The notes beneath the pieces are model-generated. The model searched no databases. It was given only the letters and a program-made list of their open reading frames with translations, and was not told the origin of the DNA. From assembly GCA_025917655.1 (NCBI GenBank), contig CP084612.1, positions 434,001 to 498,000 of the forward strand: DNA of 64,000 nt. The letters run 5' to 3'. This document shows, piece by piece, positions 33,057-45,216 of this stretch (the first letter of the stretch is position 1; every line of letters starts with the position of its first letter). The position numbers were made by a program, and so were the translations under genes. Origin of the DNA: Chlorella sorokiniana. Taxonomy: Eukaryota > Chlorophyta > Trebouxiophyceae > Chlorellales > Chlorellaceae.

Positions 33057-33785
33057 GCCTGGCGCGGAGCGCTACGCTGTGCAGGCATGGTTGCTAGTGC
33101 AGCCAGAGCGCTTCCACGTGCAAGCGTAAGCGGCCCCTCCTTTGTCTGCTCTGCATTGCGAGGCGCATGGCAACGGTTACAGGCAGCATCTACAAATCTG
33201 GCCAGCTGTGTCCTGAACGCTCCTCTCTGGCGCAACTGGAGAAAAATAAATAGCAGGTCGCAGAGCAGGGGCGGGGGAGGGAGGTGGGTGGGCAGCACAG
33301 CGATGGCTGGAAGAATTTAGGGAGCCGCTGGCAGAAAAGATTAAGCAAGGAGCGGGTCGTTGCAATGGCGGTCTCAGCAGGTTAGTGTATGCAGCGAGGG
33401 CGGCACCGTGTTGCTGGCTGCTGCAAGCAAGGCACGCAGGGGAAGGTGCGCGGCAGAAGCGTGTGCTTGGGCGCCGGGGTTGGGCAAAACTCAGGGTGGC
33501 TGGGGATGGGAGGAGCAGGCAGGGGCAGAAGCGGATGCGCAGGGCGAAGCGAGCGGCGAGCGGGGCTCCGCCGGAAAAATAGCGCTCGCCAGCCAGGGGC
33601 GGTGGCTGCACACATGAATAAGGGAATGGTGCTATGCACTTGAATTGCGATGCGGCCCACAAGGGGGCTCTGACAGGGAGGAAACGGGCAGGCGGGGCAA
33701 AAGGCCTGAACCAGCAGCGCAAGGCTGCTGATGCTGCGGTATCGGAAAGGCTGGCTCTCTGGTTCAGTGCTGATTGGTGATGTGC
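33057..33785. other. Intergenic region, no gene supported
   Basis: Probably 3' flanks of the PITH gene (+) and the coiled-coil gene (-). The open frames present on both strands are low in information. Confidence 0.45.
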
Positions 33786-35325
33786 TTATTGCTGACAGCT
33801 GAAAGGGTATGGTGAGGGGTGCGCAGCCTGCGGGGCTGGCAGAATTGCTAGTGCAGGGCTTGCACTTGGGCGTCGTCCGCGTAGCAAGGATGACCGCCGT
33901 CGGGGGCTGCTGGGGACGCTGATGGCAGCGCACGCTTCCGGGCGGCGTCGCAGCTGCCAGCATGCCTGCCAGCAGGGCTCGGCGAGACCGGCCCGCCGTC
34001 GGCGGCCGCACGCAGCTGCTGCTGCTGCGGCGGCAGCGGCGCTGTGCGAGGGGGTCGGTACGGCCGCTTGCGCAGCGCGCTCGCCTGCTGCTCCCCCCGC
34101 CCCCTGCGCCTCCGGCAGGGCGGCGCCGCCCGCAGCCGGGCTGCGGTGCGTGGCCGCGAGCAGCCGGCCGTGCGGGGTGGGAGGCGGGGCCGGCCGGGCG
34201 CCGCCATCCTCCTGCGCCTGCTGCAGGCGCCGCCGCGCCTCGGCCAGCTGCATGGAAGCAAGGGAGCACACAGACGCGCCCGCTCGGCTTCTCCAGGCAG
34301 CCCAAACAGAAGAGGCTGGGAAAGCCAGAAGAGAAGAAGGATTCAAGCACAGCGCAGCTCTTGGGAACCAGCCTTTCCCCCACCCGCCACCCACCCACCC
34401 ACCTGCTTGCGCAGCTCAGCCACACGCCCCTGCCACTGCCGGGCCGCGTGGCGGCGGCCCTCCTCCCGCGCCGCGTCGGCCGCCGCCGCCGCCTCCTCCC
34501 GCGCCGCATCCACCGCCTCCGCCAGGTGGGCGGTGGCGCGCTGCGACCGCTCCAGCGACGCGTGCACCTGCCTCAGCTCCGTCCGCAGGCTGAACCGCTC
34601 CTCAAACGCGTCCCCCGGCTCTCCGCCAGGCTGCCAATCACCGCCTGCGCCTGCGCCAGCTGCTCCTGCAGCCGCCCGCAGCGCGCCTCCGCCGCAGCCG
34701 CGCGGCGCTGCTGCTCGTGCAGGCGCGCAGCGAGGGCGGCGGCGGCCGCCGCCGCTGCCTCCTGCTGGTGCTGCTGGTGCGCCAGCAGGGCGGCCAGCTG
34801 CTGCCGCAGGCTCCGCACGTCCTCCTGCGCAGCCTGCGCATCCGCTTCCAGCTGCTGCGACGAAGAGTCCTGGGAGCTGTCCGCGCTGTCCCAGCTCTCG
34901 TAGCAGCGGCCGGTGAAGGCGCTGTCGCAGCGCTCCACCAGGCCCGGGGACGGCCCTCGGCGCACGCGCTTGCCTCGGCGGCGTTCAGCGGCGGCGACGG
35001 CGACGGCGGCTCTCCGGCGCGCTCTGGCCCGGCAGCGCCTCGGAAAACTATGGCCTGCAAGCTCAGGGTGCAGGCCAAAATGCACAGTGTCCGGCATGCC
35101 ACAGGGTTTGCGGTTCAAGATGCCGCGTGAAAGCGGATGCCGCTGCATGTCGGCCCCCCTCACCCGCTGACGATGACAGTATCCCTCATCCTTGTACACG
35201 GTGAAACGCCCTCGCGTTTCGATTGCTGTGCGCGCTCGGCTGCTCTCCCATGCCATCCTCGGGCCGCCAGGGGCGTCGGTACCAGGCCGGGGCGATTGTT
35301 CAGCACGCCAAGTCTTCGTAAACAA
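33786..35325 (-). CDS. Coiled-coil protein, Ala/Gln/Glu-rich
   Basis: Not recognised as a named family. The central exon (about 34520-35060) reads GLVERCDSAFTGRCYESWD and an acidic Ser run, then a long heptad-like helix (LEADAQAAQEDVRSLRQQLA, LHEQQRRAAAAEARCGRLQE). In a frame shifted by one base it continues as FEERFSLRTELRQVHASLER. The next exon (34343-34567 region) continues the coil (AVDAAREEAAAAADAAREEG, WQGRVAELRKQ). The following exon begins LAEARRRLQQAQEDGG near 34250 and ends in a Pro/Ala/Arg-rich tail with a stop at 33786. The frame slip near 34617 is one base in a GGGG run. The start is uncertain: 35325 is the longest frame, but an acceptor (CTTGCAG) near 35055 suggests that the first exon lies in 35100-35325. 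Likely structural or scaffold role, inferred only from the coil. Confidence 0.5.
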
Positions 35326-35464
35326 CTACAACACGCAAAGAGCTCGCCACCTGGGAGCAACTTCATGCAGAAGGCGCCGGCGCCTCATGCGGGGTTGTCT
35401 GACGACTGCTGCCATGTGCATCCTTCCTCGAAGCCAGTCATAAACAGCAGGTACTGCGTCGATG

Positions 35465-38400
35465 TTACAACAACAACTGCGTGGCACATTCAGCCCTGCA
35501 CAACCCACCAAGGCACCTTTTCCGCCTGGTCTCGACGCGCACGCTTGGCGGCAGTGGCCGGAGGCTGCGAGCGGCGGCCGCCTCTGCAACAGGGCTGCCA
35601 GCTGCTCTGGCCGCCGTCGCGGGCTTGGAGCTCTTTTTGTCGGTGGAAGGAGGGATGCTGCCGGCGCCTGTGCCAAGATCTTTCGCGCCGCTGGGCGCAT
35701 GCTTGCGCTTCCGCTCAGCTGCCGGCGGCTGGGGAGCCAGGACACCGCCGGCGATGGGCCGCTCCTCTTCGGCTGCCGTCGGCTCGGGAGTACGTGCCGC
35801 CGCTCCCGCCGCCGCAGCCGCGGGCTGTGTGCCCGGGGTGCGGCGCCTGGCCGGCGTCTTTGTCCCCAGAGAGGCGCGGGGCGGCTGGGCCCCGGGCTTC
35901 ACGCTGCGCCGCGCTGGGCTGCCGCTGCTTCCTGCCACAGACCGCGCCAGCTGGCGCGGCCGCCGCCGCCATGCCGTCCCCGCGTTGCCGCCTCCTGCTT
36001 GGGTGGCACGGCTGCAGCGCTGGCAGAGGCGGCGACGCCACCCGCGCCCGGCTTGCCGCGCGACGCCTTGGCTGCTGGCGTGCCGCGCGGCGGCCGCTGC
36101 GCCTGCTGCCTGCGCAGGTGGCGCTCCCGCCCGCGTGCCTCGCCCGCTGCCGCCGCCTCCAGCAGCAGATGCAGCGACCCTCGAATGTCGATCCCAGCGT
36201 CGTCCTCCGACTCAAACGCTGCCACTGCCGCTGCCGCGGCAGGCGCAGACGCCGCCACAGGCTCTGCCTTCCTCTCCTGGCGGCTGCCCCGGGGTCTGCC
36301 CCTCCCCTCCGCCTGCTGCTTCCCGTGCGGTGCCAGCAGGGGCGCCGACAGGACCGTGCGATGCGTGGCCAGCCTGGCTGGCTGGAAGCGGGGAGCCCCG
36401 GCTTGCTGCTGCCGCTGCCGCTGCCGCTGCTCCTCCTGCTGCTCCTCCTGCCGCCACTGCTGCTGGGCGGCAGGCTGCTGGTCGGCGGCGCCAGGCGGCT
36501 GGGCAGCAGACGCCTGCACCGCCTGCTTGGCCGGGGTGTCATCCAGCCAGAACTGGCCGGCATACGGCTGCGCCGCCGCCAGCCGCCGCTGCTCCTCCCG
36601 CTGCCGCGCCGCCAGGCGCGCAGCGGGCAGCTGCGCGGGCGGCGCCCGCGGCCGCGGCAGCGCAGGCTGCTGCAGCCCCTCCCATTCGGCCTGCGGCCAG
36701 CGCTGCTGCCCGCTGCTGCCCGCTTCAGAGGGGTCAGGCTGCTGCTGCTGCCCCGCCTGAATGTCGCGTGCCCCTAGTGCAGGCGTCGGCTCTGCCGCTT
36801 GCTGGCGACGTTGGCCATCAGGGGCGGGCAGGTGCGCCGCTGCCACCGCCTCTGCCGCCTCCGCCTCTGCCGCCGCGGCCAGCGACAGCGGACGCGCTTG
36901 AGCGGGCTTTGGCGCCTGCACGGCGGCCGCCCCTGCTGCGATCGCAGCCCCAGTCGCCGCAGCAGCGGCCTGCTGCTGCCCTGTCCCGGCCTGAGCCTCT
37001 TCCGTTGCGGCCGCTGTGCCCTTGGCCTGCTCGACGGGCACGGCGGTGGGGGCTGAGTAGGCCTGTGCGTGCAGGGCTGCCTGCTGCGCCGCACACAGCT
37101 CTGTCAGCTGGGGAAAGGCGGCGCGCAGCGGGCAGAGGGAGTCGAAGAAAGGATGCAGCAGCGCCTGTGGCAAGAAAAAGGGGGCAGGGGGAAGGTGAAT
37201 GGGTGTTGCAGGGACCAGCCGAGGGGGTGTGTGGGCGGGAGGGGGATGGGGAGAGGGGACAGGGGGCGCGGTGCAAAACCCTCACAAGCCGGCTGGGCTG
37301 GGCCAAAGCGCCAACGTCGCCCACGGCAACCAACAGCTAGTTTTGTGCTGTCCTCGCAGACCGCAGCAGCAGCGCCGCCCCCACAGAAGGCTCAGGCAAG
37401 CGGCGGCGAGGGCCCGTGCGCCGCTGAGCGTACCGCTGCCAGCCTGGCACGCACCTGGTGGGCGGTCAGGCGGTACGCCGGATCGTACCGCAGCAGGCCC
37501 AGCACCAGATCCGCCAGCTGGACGTCCACCGCCGCCAGCTCAGCAGCCAGCGGGCACGCCGCCCACGGCGCGCGAAGCGCGCCGCAGCTGCCCTCCGCAG
37601 CCACTGCCGCCGCCGCCGCGGCAGCCAGCTCGCGCGGCAGCCGCGGCGTGGCCGCCGCTTGCTCCGCGGCTGGCGAGCCCTGGGCTCTGCCGCAGGGCAG
37701 GCCCAGTTCGGCGCCGACGGGCGAGGCAGCCACCATGGCGGCGGGGAGGCCCCAGCAGCGCCGCCTGCCCGTGCAGCAGCTCGCGGGTGGAGGCGGCGGG
37801 CAGCAGCGCGCGCTTCAGCGCCAGCTCAGCCATCACCACGCCCACGCTCCACAGGTCGACGGCGGCGCCGCACGGCAGCGCCAGCGCGGCCTACAAGGAG
37901 GCGGCGGGGCGGGGCAGGCCAGGGGTTGCCGACACCGCCAAGCAGCCGACAGCACCCAGCGGCCGAGCTGGGTTGCAGGCAGCGCCGCCATCCTGCAGCT
38001 CCCTGGGCCAATGCCGCCCTGGCAACAGCTGGGGGTGCCAGCTTGCCGATGTCAATGCTGCTGCTGCTCAGGCTGCGCATTCCTTCCATCCCGCCCGCCC
38101 ACCCAGCACAGCCGCCATCCAACCAAAACCAACAAGGCGCACACGAGGTTGGTCAGGGCCCCACCATCCACCCCACCCCACACCCCCGCCACACCTCTGG
38201 AGCGCGGTACGGCAGCGTCTGTACCTCGCACCCCACCGCCGCCGTGTCGGTCTCGGTCAGCGAGAAGGCGGCGCCAAAGTCGGTCAGGCGCAGCGCCAGG
38301 CTGGAGGAGCCTGCGGCCAGCGGGGGCAGCGTGACCGCCTGGCTGACATGCAAAGAGGCCCGGCGGGCTGCCGGGGGCACGGCGCGCTGAGCTGGCGCCG

Positions 38401-39959
38401 GCGCCTTTGCGCTGAGCGTCGCCCAAGAGCCGACATTTGGGGGAGGGGCTTGCCGCCACGAGGCCCAGGGGCGGCTTGTCACCACCTTGCATGCTCTGCC
38501 TCACCAACGCCGCACACAGACACACACACATACACACACACACACACACGCAAATATAATCACGCAAACCCACACATTACCCCAAACATTACTCCCGTTC
38601 TGCATCCGCGAGCTGCGCACCGCCCATCCACACACCCGCCACGCACCACCCGCACACCCGCCACCCACCCGGGGCCCGCACAGCAGCAGGTTGTCCGGCT
38701 TGATGTCGGCGTGCACCACCCCCGGTTGTGCAGGCAGGCCACGGCCAGCAGCAGCTGGTGGGAGAGCTTGCGCAGCGCGCGCAGCGCGGCGGGGGGCGCC
38801 GCCGCTGACGCCGCAACCCAGTCCAGCAGCCAGGGGTAGAGGCGCTCTGCGGCGGCGGCAGCAAGAGGGAGGTTGTGTTGCAACGGCGGTGGGGTACGCG
38901 GCATGGTACGGGAACACACACACATACACACAGGCACAGCACACACCCTCCCAACACAAGAGCGCGGCCGCCGCCAAGGCCCCGCCACCCACCCACCCAC
39001 CCACCCAGGACCAAGCAGTAGTGTGCGCCCAGGCTGAAGGTGTCCAGCAGCTGCACGACGCCGGGGGCGGTACCGCCGGGCGCGGCAGCATGAAGGAAGC
39101 GCAGCGCACGAGCCTCCTGCACGGAAAACGGGCCAGCGGCGTGTGTCCGTGAGTTACAAGAAAGCGGTGCAGAAGTGCAGGAGCAGCCCGGCTGCTTGGA
39201 ACTGGGCAAATTGGAGGGCGCCCAACAAGCCTCAAGTCCCCAGTCGGAGCCGATCGGGCAGTGCTGTTGCGGCACAAGCGCCCTCACCCTCTGCCCTGCC
39301 GCCCCGTGCTGCCGCCGCATGACCTTGATGGCCACCAGCTGTCCGGCGGCAGGCGCCAACGTGTCCTCCGCCAGGATGACCTGGCGCAAAGGGGCGGCAG
39401 CGGGGACGCAGCGAGTGGGCTGGGCATCAGTTCTGCCGCTTGCAGCAGATGCGGCGGCGGCGCCCCAGGACCCTGTGGGCGGCGCTTGGTGAAGGCAGAG
39501 GGCGGCCGGCTGGCAACGCAGCGGCCCACCCAGCACCCACCTGGGCCGACACGCCCTCCCCCAGGGTGCTGAGGTAGCGGTAGCGTCGCGCCAGCAGCGG
39601 CAGGTGGGTGCCCACATTCAGGCGGCCGTCGGGCAGCGTCAGCCGCTCGGCGGCAGGCAGCGCCGCCTGCGGCGGCAACCCTGCAAAGCCAGGGGCGGGC
39701 TCCAAGCCACACTTTACAAACCCGTAGGTATCAAAGACCAACTGTCCCTTCCCCGCTGCTGCAGCCCTCGCAGGAACAATCAGTTCAGGGTCGGACTGCA
39801 ACTCACCAGGCGTGCCGCGGCGGCGGATGACGTTGGCGAGCCCCGAGTAAGAGCGAGCAGCGGGCTATAGGCAGTGACAGGGACGATTGGGGCGGTCTCC
39901 AGGCGCCCAGCGACACCCATAAACTCAGTGAAGGCGCCTACATCCTCAGAGCGCAACAT
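35465..39959 (-). CDS. Protein kinase, CMGC/DYRK-like, with long Gln/Ala-rich C-terminal tail
   Basis: The kinase domain is spread over several exons. Exon 1 (from 39959, MLRSEDVGAF) leads to ELIVPARAAAAGKGQLVFD. The glycine loop LGEGVSAQ and strand YRYLST lie near 39550-39600, and VILAEDTL...VAIKVMRR lies near 39300-39380. VVQLLDTFSLGAHYCLVL lies near 39005-39120. The catalytic loop HADIKPDNLLL (HAD in place of HRD) is near 38680-38720, LRLTDFGAAFSL and LPYRAPEV are near 38195-38300, and DLWSVGVVMAELALKRALLP is near 37790-37870. LLRYDPAYRLTAHQ is near 37455-37500, and ALLHPFFDSLCPL, from the end of the kinase fold, is near 37130-37170. The remaining 35465-37130 is a Gln/Ala/Glu-rich tail ending in a basic, Ser/Pro-rich region (KTPARRRTPGTQP). 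Frame slips near 39835 and 35945 need one base each. Lys, Asp and DFG residues are present, so activity is likely. Substrate unknown. Confidence 0.8.
38511..38549 (+). repeat. (CA)n microsatellite in a kinase intron
   Basis: CA dinucleotides interrupted once by TA lie between the HADIKPDN exon and the DFG exon. Confidence 0.85.
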
Positions 39960-40487
39960 CGCGAGCCCTTGTTCTGATCTTGCGCCCTAAACGGCATTCA
40001 ACGGGCGCACCCTGCCGCAGATCAACGTCGGTAACACAAGAAAATAAGCAGGGCGCCGCTAGCCGAGGAGGTTTTGGATGGCGGCATCGCCAGGTGACCT
40101 GTGCCGACATGTCGCGACACCCAAGTCCCCGCATTGGCATCGCCTGTCCCATCCTTTTTCATGGCCTGATGAGAATCCTGAAGCTTTACACGGCAGATTT
40201 AAAGTTTTTGCAGCAGATACTCTGGGTGAATACCTTTGCGAGGCTTGGGAATGAAAGCGGCATGCACCTGATTGGAAAAACAGGCAGCGACGCACGCCGA
40301 AAAGGCAACACCGCCCCAACTGTCACCGCTGTGACATGTAAAACTGGGCGATGTGGAATTCGTTCATATCAGCAACTAAGCTTCGGCAGTATTGGGAAGC
40401 TTGCTGTGTGTTTGCGTGTAAAAAGAAAGGACCAGGCAGAGTACGCTCACGACCGTCCCAGGCCGGAGCATGCACAGCATGCCGCGC

Positions 40488-42551
40488 CTAGAACCAGAGG
40501 TAGAAAAACGTGGCGAAGGCGGGGCGGTTGCTGTGCATGGTCTCGTACGCCAGCAGCGCGGCAAAGCCAGCCATGGCAGCGCGGCCCAGCCAGAGCTGCG
40601 CCGGCGGGGAGAGGCCCAGGGGGCGCCAGCGGGGGAGGTGCCGCCGGAGCCGCTCATGCGCTCCAGCAGCGTGAAGGCCACCACGGCAGAAAGCACTGCA
40701 TAGCAGTGTCGCGAGGAAGATGCCAGCAGAGGTGGGGCACTCGAAGGAAGAGCCCGCTGTCCGCAACCCGCTGGGCGCGGGCACCTGCTTTGCCAGCATG
40801 CATGGGGCACGCAGAGCAGGTGTGCCCACCTGCCGTTGCCAGCGTGCGAGAAGCCGGCAGTGCCTGCTCGATCAGCCGCGGACCCTCCCACCTGCATGCG
40901 CGTAACGGCCAGCCAGGGCGGATAAGGTGTGGGCCCCCAAGTGTGGTTACGACAGCAAATGGCGGCGGCCAAGCAGTCAACCCAGCGGTTTGGCTGCTGA
41001 GAAAGGGTTGCCCGGCCCCTTGCTGGCCACCCGCCGCCCGTCTTGCCTGCCCAGCAGCTGGCTCAGCACGCTCTGTTGGGTGACAAGCTCAGACAGGAAG
41101 GCAGCAGCCAGGCCGGCGGCAGCGGCCCTGCAGCCGGTTGGTGGAAGCAGCATGGGCAAGCAGTGGCGCAAGAGTTCCCGCATGCATGTGGGAGGATCAT
41201 ACTGTGGTGCCGAGGACCATTTCACAACTCTAAACACAGGGCAAAGTGCTTGCAGTACAACCAGCACGGCCCACCTGCCCCCAGCAACCTCCAGCAATCG
41301 GCCCAGCCCCGCCTTAGGGGCGGCTCTGGCGGGCCCCTGCAAGAGAGGGTGTGTGAAGGGAGGGGTTGACTCTGGAAGTTGGGACAAAGCTTTCCACCCG
41401 CACCCATCGACAATTGATGAAGCAGCACAGCAGGGCGTTCCCTGGTCCCAAACGGAGCCCGCTCCGGACCCACCTGCCGCCCTTCAGCCGCCCCGCCAGC
41501 TGGCTCATGCTGCGCTCGGCGTCCTCGCGCTCCGCCTGCTGACGCCTCACAGACGCCAGCACAGTCACGGGGCGCAACTCCTCGAAGGCGGGGCCGGCGG
41601 CGGCCAGGGCGGCAGCTTCAATCATGGCTCGCCCAAGGACCGAATGCTTCTCCAGCGGGCTGTGCAGCGCGCCTGCACTCGGACAAGAGACAGGAACACG
41701 CAATCTCATCATGAAAATCCAGCATCCAGCAGCAGTTGCGACTGTGGCTTCACTGCTGCCGCTCTGCCTGCTCTGCCAGAAGATAGCCTGCCGCACATCA
41801 AATGCGGCGAAGTGGGCCGGAGCCCATCCGCTCACCCCACACAAGGCCGCCCTCCAGCGCCTGCTGGGCCTGCTGCGCAGCGGCGCCGCTGAAGTAAAAC
41901 ATGGCATCGGCGCCGCGCAGCGCATCCGCTTCCATGTCATACGCATCTGCGATGTTTCAGAGGGAAGGGCCGACTCGACATGGCGTGATGGGAGCAGCAG
42001 GCAGCTGCAAGGCTCAGATGAAAGCAGGCAGCTTGTATGAGTCAGGTCCCCAGCATTTCCTAACAGCTGGGGTTCAGCAGATGACGCAGGCCCGACACAA
42101 GCAAGTGTGACGCAATCGCCCACCCAGGCCGTCAACGTTGACCCCGCTGGACTCGCCACCAGGCACGCTGTTCACCGCTGGGTTGGCGGCATAGTCATCG
42201 GCGTAGTACATCGCGTCCGCGCCGCGCATGGCGTCTGCAGGGTGAGTTGCAGGGGCACCTGAGCAGCAGCTGTCAGCAAAGGCGCAGCAGCAGGCACCCG
42301 TCAGAGCAGCAGAGAGACAGATTCTTTGTCCCAAGGCGGGCGGCGAACCCGTTTGCTGCGGCATGCGGAATCCGTAAGAAAGGAAACACAACTTGTGCGG
42401 CTGACGCGCTTGCCCTGCTCACAGTCGACTGTGTCGTCGTTGCCGGCCTCACATGGCCCCAGGGCAGCAGGCTGAGCCCCGATGGGGCCTTGCCCGGCCC
42501 GCGGCGCTTCAGCAGGGTCGCTTTGAGGCGGTAGCCAGGCCCCTGATGCAC
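40488..42551 (-). CDS. LHC-like (ELIP/SEP-type) membrane protein, plastid
   Basis: Two segments have the light-harvesting-helix signature. RAAAAGLAAAFLSELVTQQS (near 41060-41130) follows SMSQLAGRLKG like the E-R-x-N-G-R-A-A helix of ELIPs. GRAAMAGFAALLAYETMHSN (near 40500-40580) comes just before the stop at 40488. Between them is another hydrophobic stretch, VLSAVVAFTLLERMSG (near 40660-40710). This suggests a three-helix stress-type chlorophyll/carotenoid-binding protein of the thylakoid. The N-terminal half is unusual: exons near 42125-42245 and 41837-41948 carry a repeated motif, DAMRGADAMYYADD and DALRGADAMFYFSG, and the next exon gives SPLEKHSVLGRAMIEAAALA. The likely first exon (start 42551, MHQGPGYRLKATLLKR) is Arg/Ser/Thr-rich like a transit peptide, but its donor is not certain. 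A one-base slip occurs near 40622 at a GGGG run. A TGTAA signal on - lies at 40186-40190. Confidence 0.6.
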
Positions 42552-42685
42552 TGCTGCGGGTCAGCGGCAAGGGCAGCACTCGGCGATCATCGCTGTTGGG
42601 CCTGCAGCATGATGCGGGGAGAGGCATGATTGCAGGGTGCCGATTCTGAGCAACGCACAGCAAGGGAGGGCGACAGCTGCGCAAG

Positions 42686-44909
42686 CTAGGGCACCACGCA
42701 GCTGAGCATCTGCAGCGGCAGCCCATCGCTCCAGCAAGGCATGCCTAGAGTGGGTGTGGTTGAGCCGGGCAGCCATAGCGCCGCTTGGGGGCGCGTGTGA
42801 CGCCAAGGCGTGGGGCGGTAGGTAGCGGTCGCCCTGCGGATGGTTGCCAACACATAGGCAACCTTGTTGCACCATTCAAAGCAGCATAGAAATTTACTTG
42901 TGTCCAGAGCAGGGGGAGACAAACTGGTGTGGACAGCCGCAGCCAAGGTGTGCTTAGCCGTTGACGGCACGCCGCTCACTCGCTGTCTGCAGACCAGCCC
43001 AGCCTTGCCAGCCGCTGCGTCAGGGGCCACTCACCGGGTGCGGCATGTGGTCTGCAGGGTCCACCGTGCCCAGCGCCTCCGCCTCCAGGTCGCGCTGCAG
43101 GGAGGGGGGTGTTGCGCTGTGAGGGCAACCCAGGAGGAAGAGCGCCAATGGGCGTGTGGCGTGAGCGGGTGTCTGGCTGGGCCACATGCAGCGCAGGGGG
43201 CCTGGCAGGGTACCCCGGACAGGCCGTCAAACATTGCAACGCGAGGCCGCTGACGGGAAGGAACGCATGTGCTTTTTGTTGCTGAACGTTCCAGCTTGTG
43301 CTGCTGCCTGTGCCGCCCCTCACCCCACGGTACGACTCCCTGATGAGCTCAGCTGCCTCGTCCCCCTCGCCAAGGGCGTCCGCCGTGCGACGTAGCTCCT
43401 CAAAGCGCAGCGCCTCCTGCCACAGCTGAGAGACACGGCAAGAGCGGGACGTGGCTTGCCTGCGATGGAGCTGCACCCCTGGAGGCATGCCAAAGCATTT
43501 TGCACTGGCACGCCCCTCGGCGAACCCCTGGAACACTCTTTGGCACGCACCGCATCCTCGCCACCCTCCGGCGACGCCAGGCGTGCCGCATCCGGCGACA
43601 GCGGCCCCTCGGTGTCGGGGTCGCTGGCGCCGCCGCGCAGCTCCGCTGCGGGGCCTGCCCCAAGCGCATCCATGGCCTGTAGGATGCCTTGGTAGCGCTC
43701 CTGGATTGGGGGGCTGCTCGGCGCCGGGAAACCCAACCCGCCACGAGAATGGAGCCCCCACCCCGCAGCACTGGCATGTCGGGGGACAGCGCAGCATGCT
43801 GAGCAGGCCAGCCCCAACAACCCTTTGACACCATGCCACACCTCCCGCTCCGCAGCGGTGCTCTCGTCGGCAGCCAGCGCCTCGTGAGCCGCCTGGGCCT
43901 GCGCGGGGCAGCGGTCGGGCGGCAGGGGGTGCTCTGGCGGCAATGCGTATGCACGCTTCAAATGAGACCAGCGCAACAAACCTCACGCGGCTTTTGGCTG
44001 CCCCTGACGATTGCGTGGGGCAGAGAACCTCTTTCCCGGGCGCGGAGGGCTTGTTGTGGCGGTGCCCACCTCTGCCCGAAGCTGGCGCTCTGCTGCCGCT
44101 CCCTCCTCCCTCATGCCCTCCAGAACCAGCCGGGCAATGCCCTGGGCCGCCTCACGCGCCTGAGGCGGCAGGGAGCGCATTTGCACTGGCCTGGATGAGA
44201 CCCCCTGGAGTAGCGCCGGCGCAGCAGCAGCTGTCTGCTGTCCCCGCTGCTTCAACGTACACTTGACAACTTAATATTTGGCAAACATCTCAGTTTTAGC
44301 CGCACTCTCTGCTCACACTCCCTCCCATGCCTGTGGGGGCTGCCTCCCCCTTCGTTCCCATTTCCCCCTCTGTGAGGCACGGCTGCCTGGGCAGCACCCC
44401 TGCCTGCCCACCTGGAAAGCTTCTCTTGCCAGGTCTTGCTGGTGCAGCCGCTCAGGGTGAGGGTGCTGCAGCTGCTTCGGAGTCTCCAGGGTTGTGCCGC
44501 TCAGCGCGTCGCTGCCGAACTCGAGGTCTGCGGAGCGAAGGCGGCCAGCGCTGCCCAGGCATGCGGGCGGCGGCCGAGGCAGCGGCGTCTGGTGCGGGTC
44601 GCCAGAGGCGGCGGCGGCGTGGTCGCGGTCCTGTGGGAGGTATTGGGTGAGCAGGACAAGGTAAGACTCGCAGCGCTGGGGGTAGAGAGAGTGGGGCATG
44701 CCTGCTGGAATGTGAAGGGGGTGGTGTGGCAGCAGGCGCAGCGGCACCAGCGCCTTGTCCCGCAGCCCCTGGACGCGTTCATGAAGGGTCGCATTGAGCA
44801 TTTCATGCATTAAAGCCTTGCTGACGTCGCTGACAGGCGGAGAAAATGCAGGGGGAAGTGATACCTGCAGTTGCGCGGCCGGCGGGCTGGGCCACCGTCT
44901 GTGAATCAC
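42686..44909 (-). CDS. Hypothetical helical protein, Glu/Ala-rich
   Basis: Unrecognised. Protein-like exons, in order, are: about 44420-44909 (ALMHEMLNATLHERVQGLRD, then DLEFGSDALSGTTLETPKQL), 44070-44190 (LPPQAREAAQGIARLVLEGM), 43845-43960 (YALPPEHPLPPDRC, AAHEALAADESTAAERE), 43550-43705 (ERYQGILQAMDALGAGPAAE, then an acidic Ser/Pro stretch), 43325-43425 (LWQEALRFEELRRTADALGE, ELIRESYRG) and 43037-43096 (RDLEAEALGTVDPADHMPHP). A short last exon ends PLQMLSCVVP at 42686. The sequence is predicted to be mainly amphipathic helix with no membrane segment. The start at 44909 is the longest frame and is not certain. It is convergent with nothing and divergent from the + gene at 45217, with about 300 bases between. 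Confidence 0.5.
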
Positions 44910-45216
44910 GCAGGGCCTTTGCGCGCCAATGTACGGCTGATAGGGGGTGATAAGGCCGTTCCACTTCGGGTGAGGGGTGGCCGAAAGCCAAACAGTGCGG
45001 TGGTGCCGCTATGCATGTGCGTGCATCCCATGCTGCTTAAGAAAACAACTGAAAACAGCAGGGAGGGCGTGTTCATAAATCGAGGAAGTTTGCGAAGGTG
45101 GAATGTGAAGCCCCGTCAGCAAGATGCTGGGGCGACCCTTGGATTGTGGGTTGACCCATCGTAAGTGTCTACAACTACAAGGAACGAAACTCTGTAGCAT
45201 CAGCAAACCATACACC

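Noticed and set aside
35137-37340. Plus-strand frames of 430-620 codons opposite the kinase tail
   Set aside because: Arg/Pro/Ala/Leu low-complexity shadows. The minus strand continues directly from the end of the kinase fold (ALLHPFFDSL) into its tail.
43031-44266. Plus-strand frames opposite the hypothetical gene at 42686-44909
   Set aside because: The minus strand shows several helix-like exons bounded by splice consensus, while the plus frames are Pro/Arg/Cys-rich shadows.
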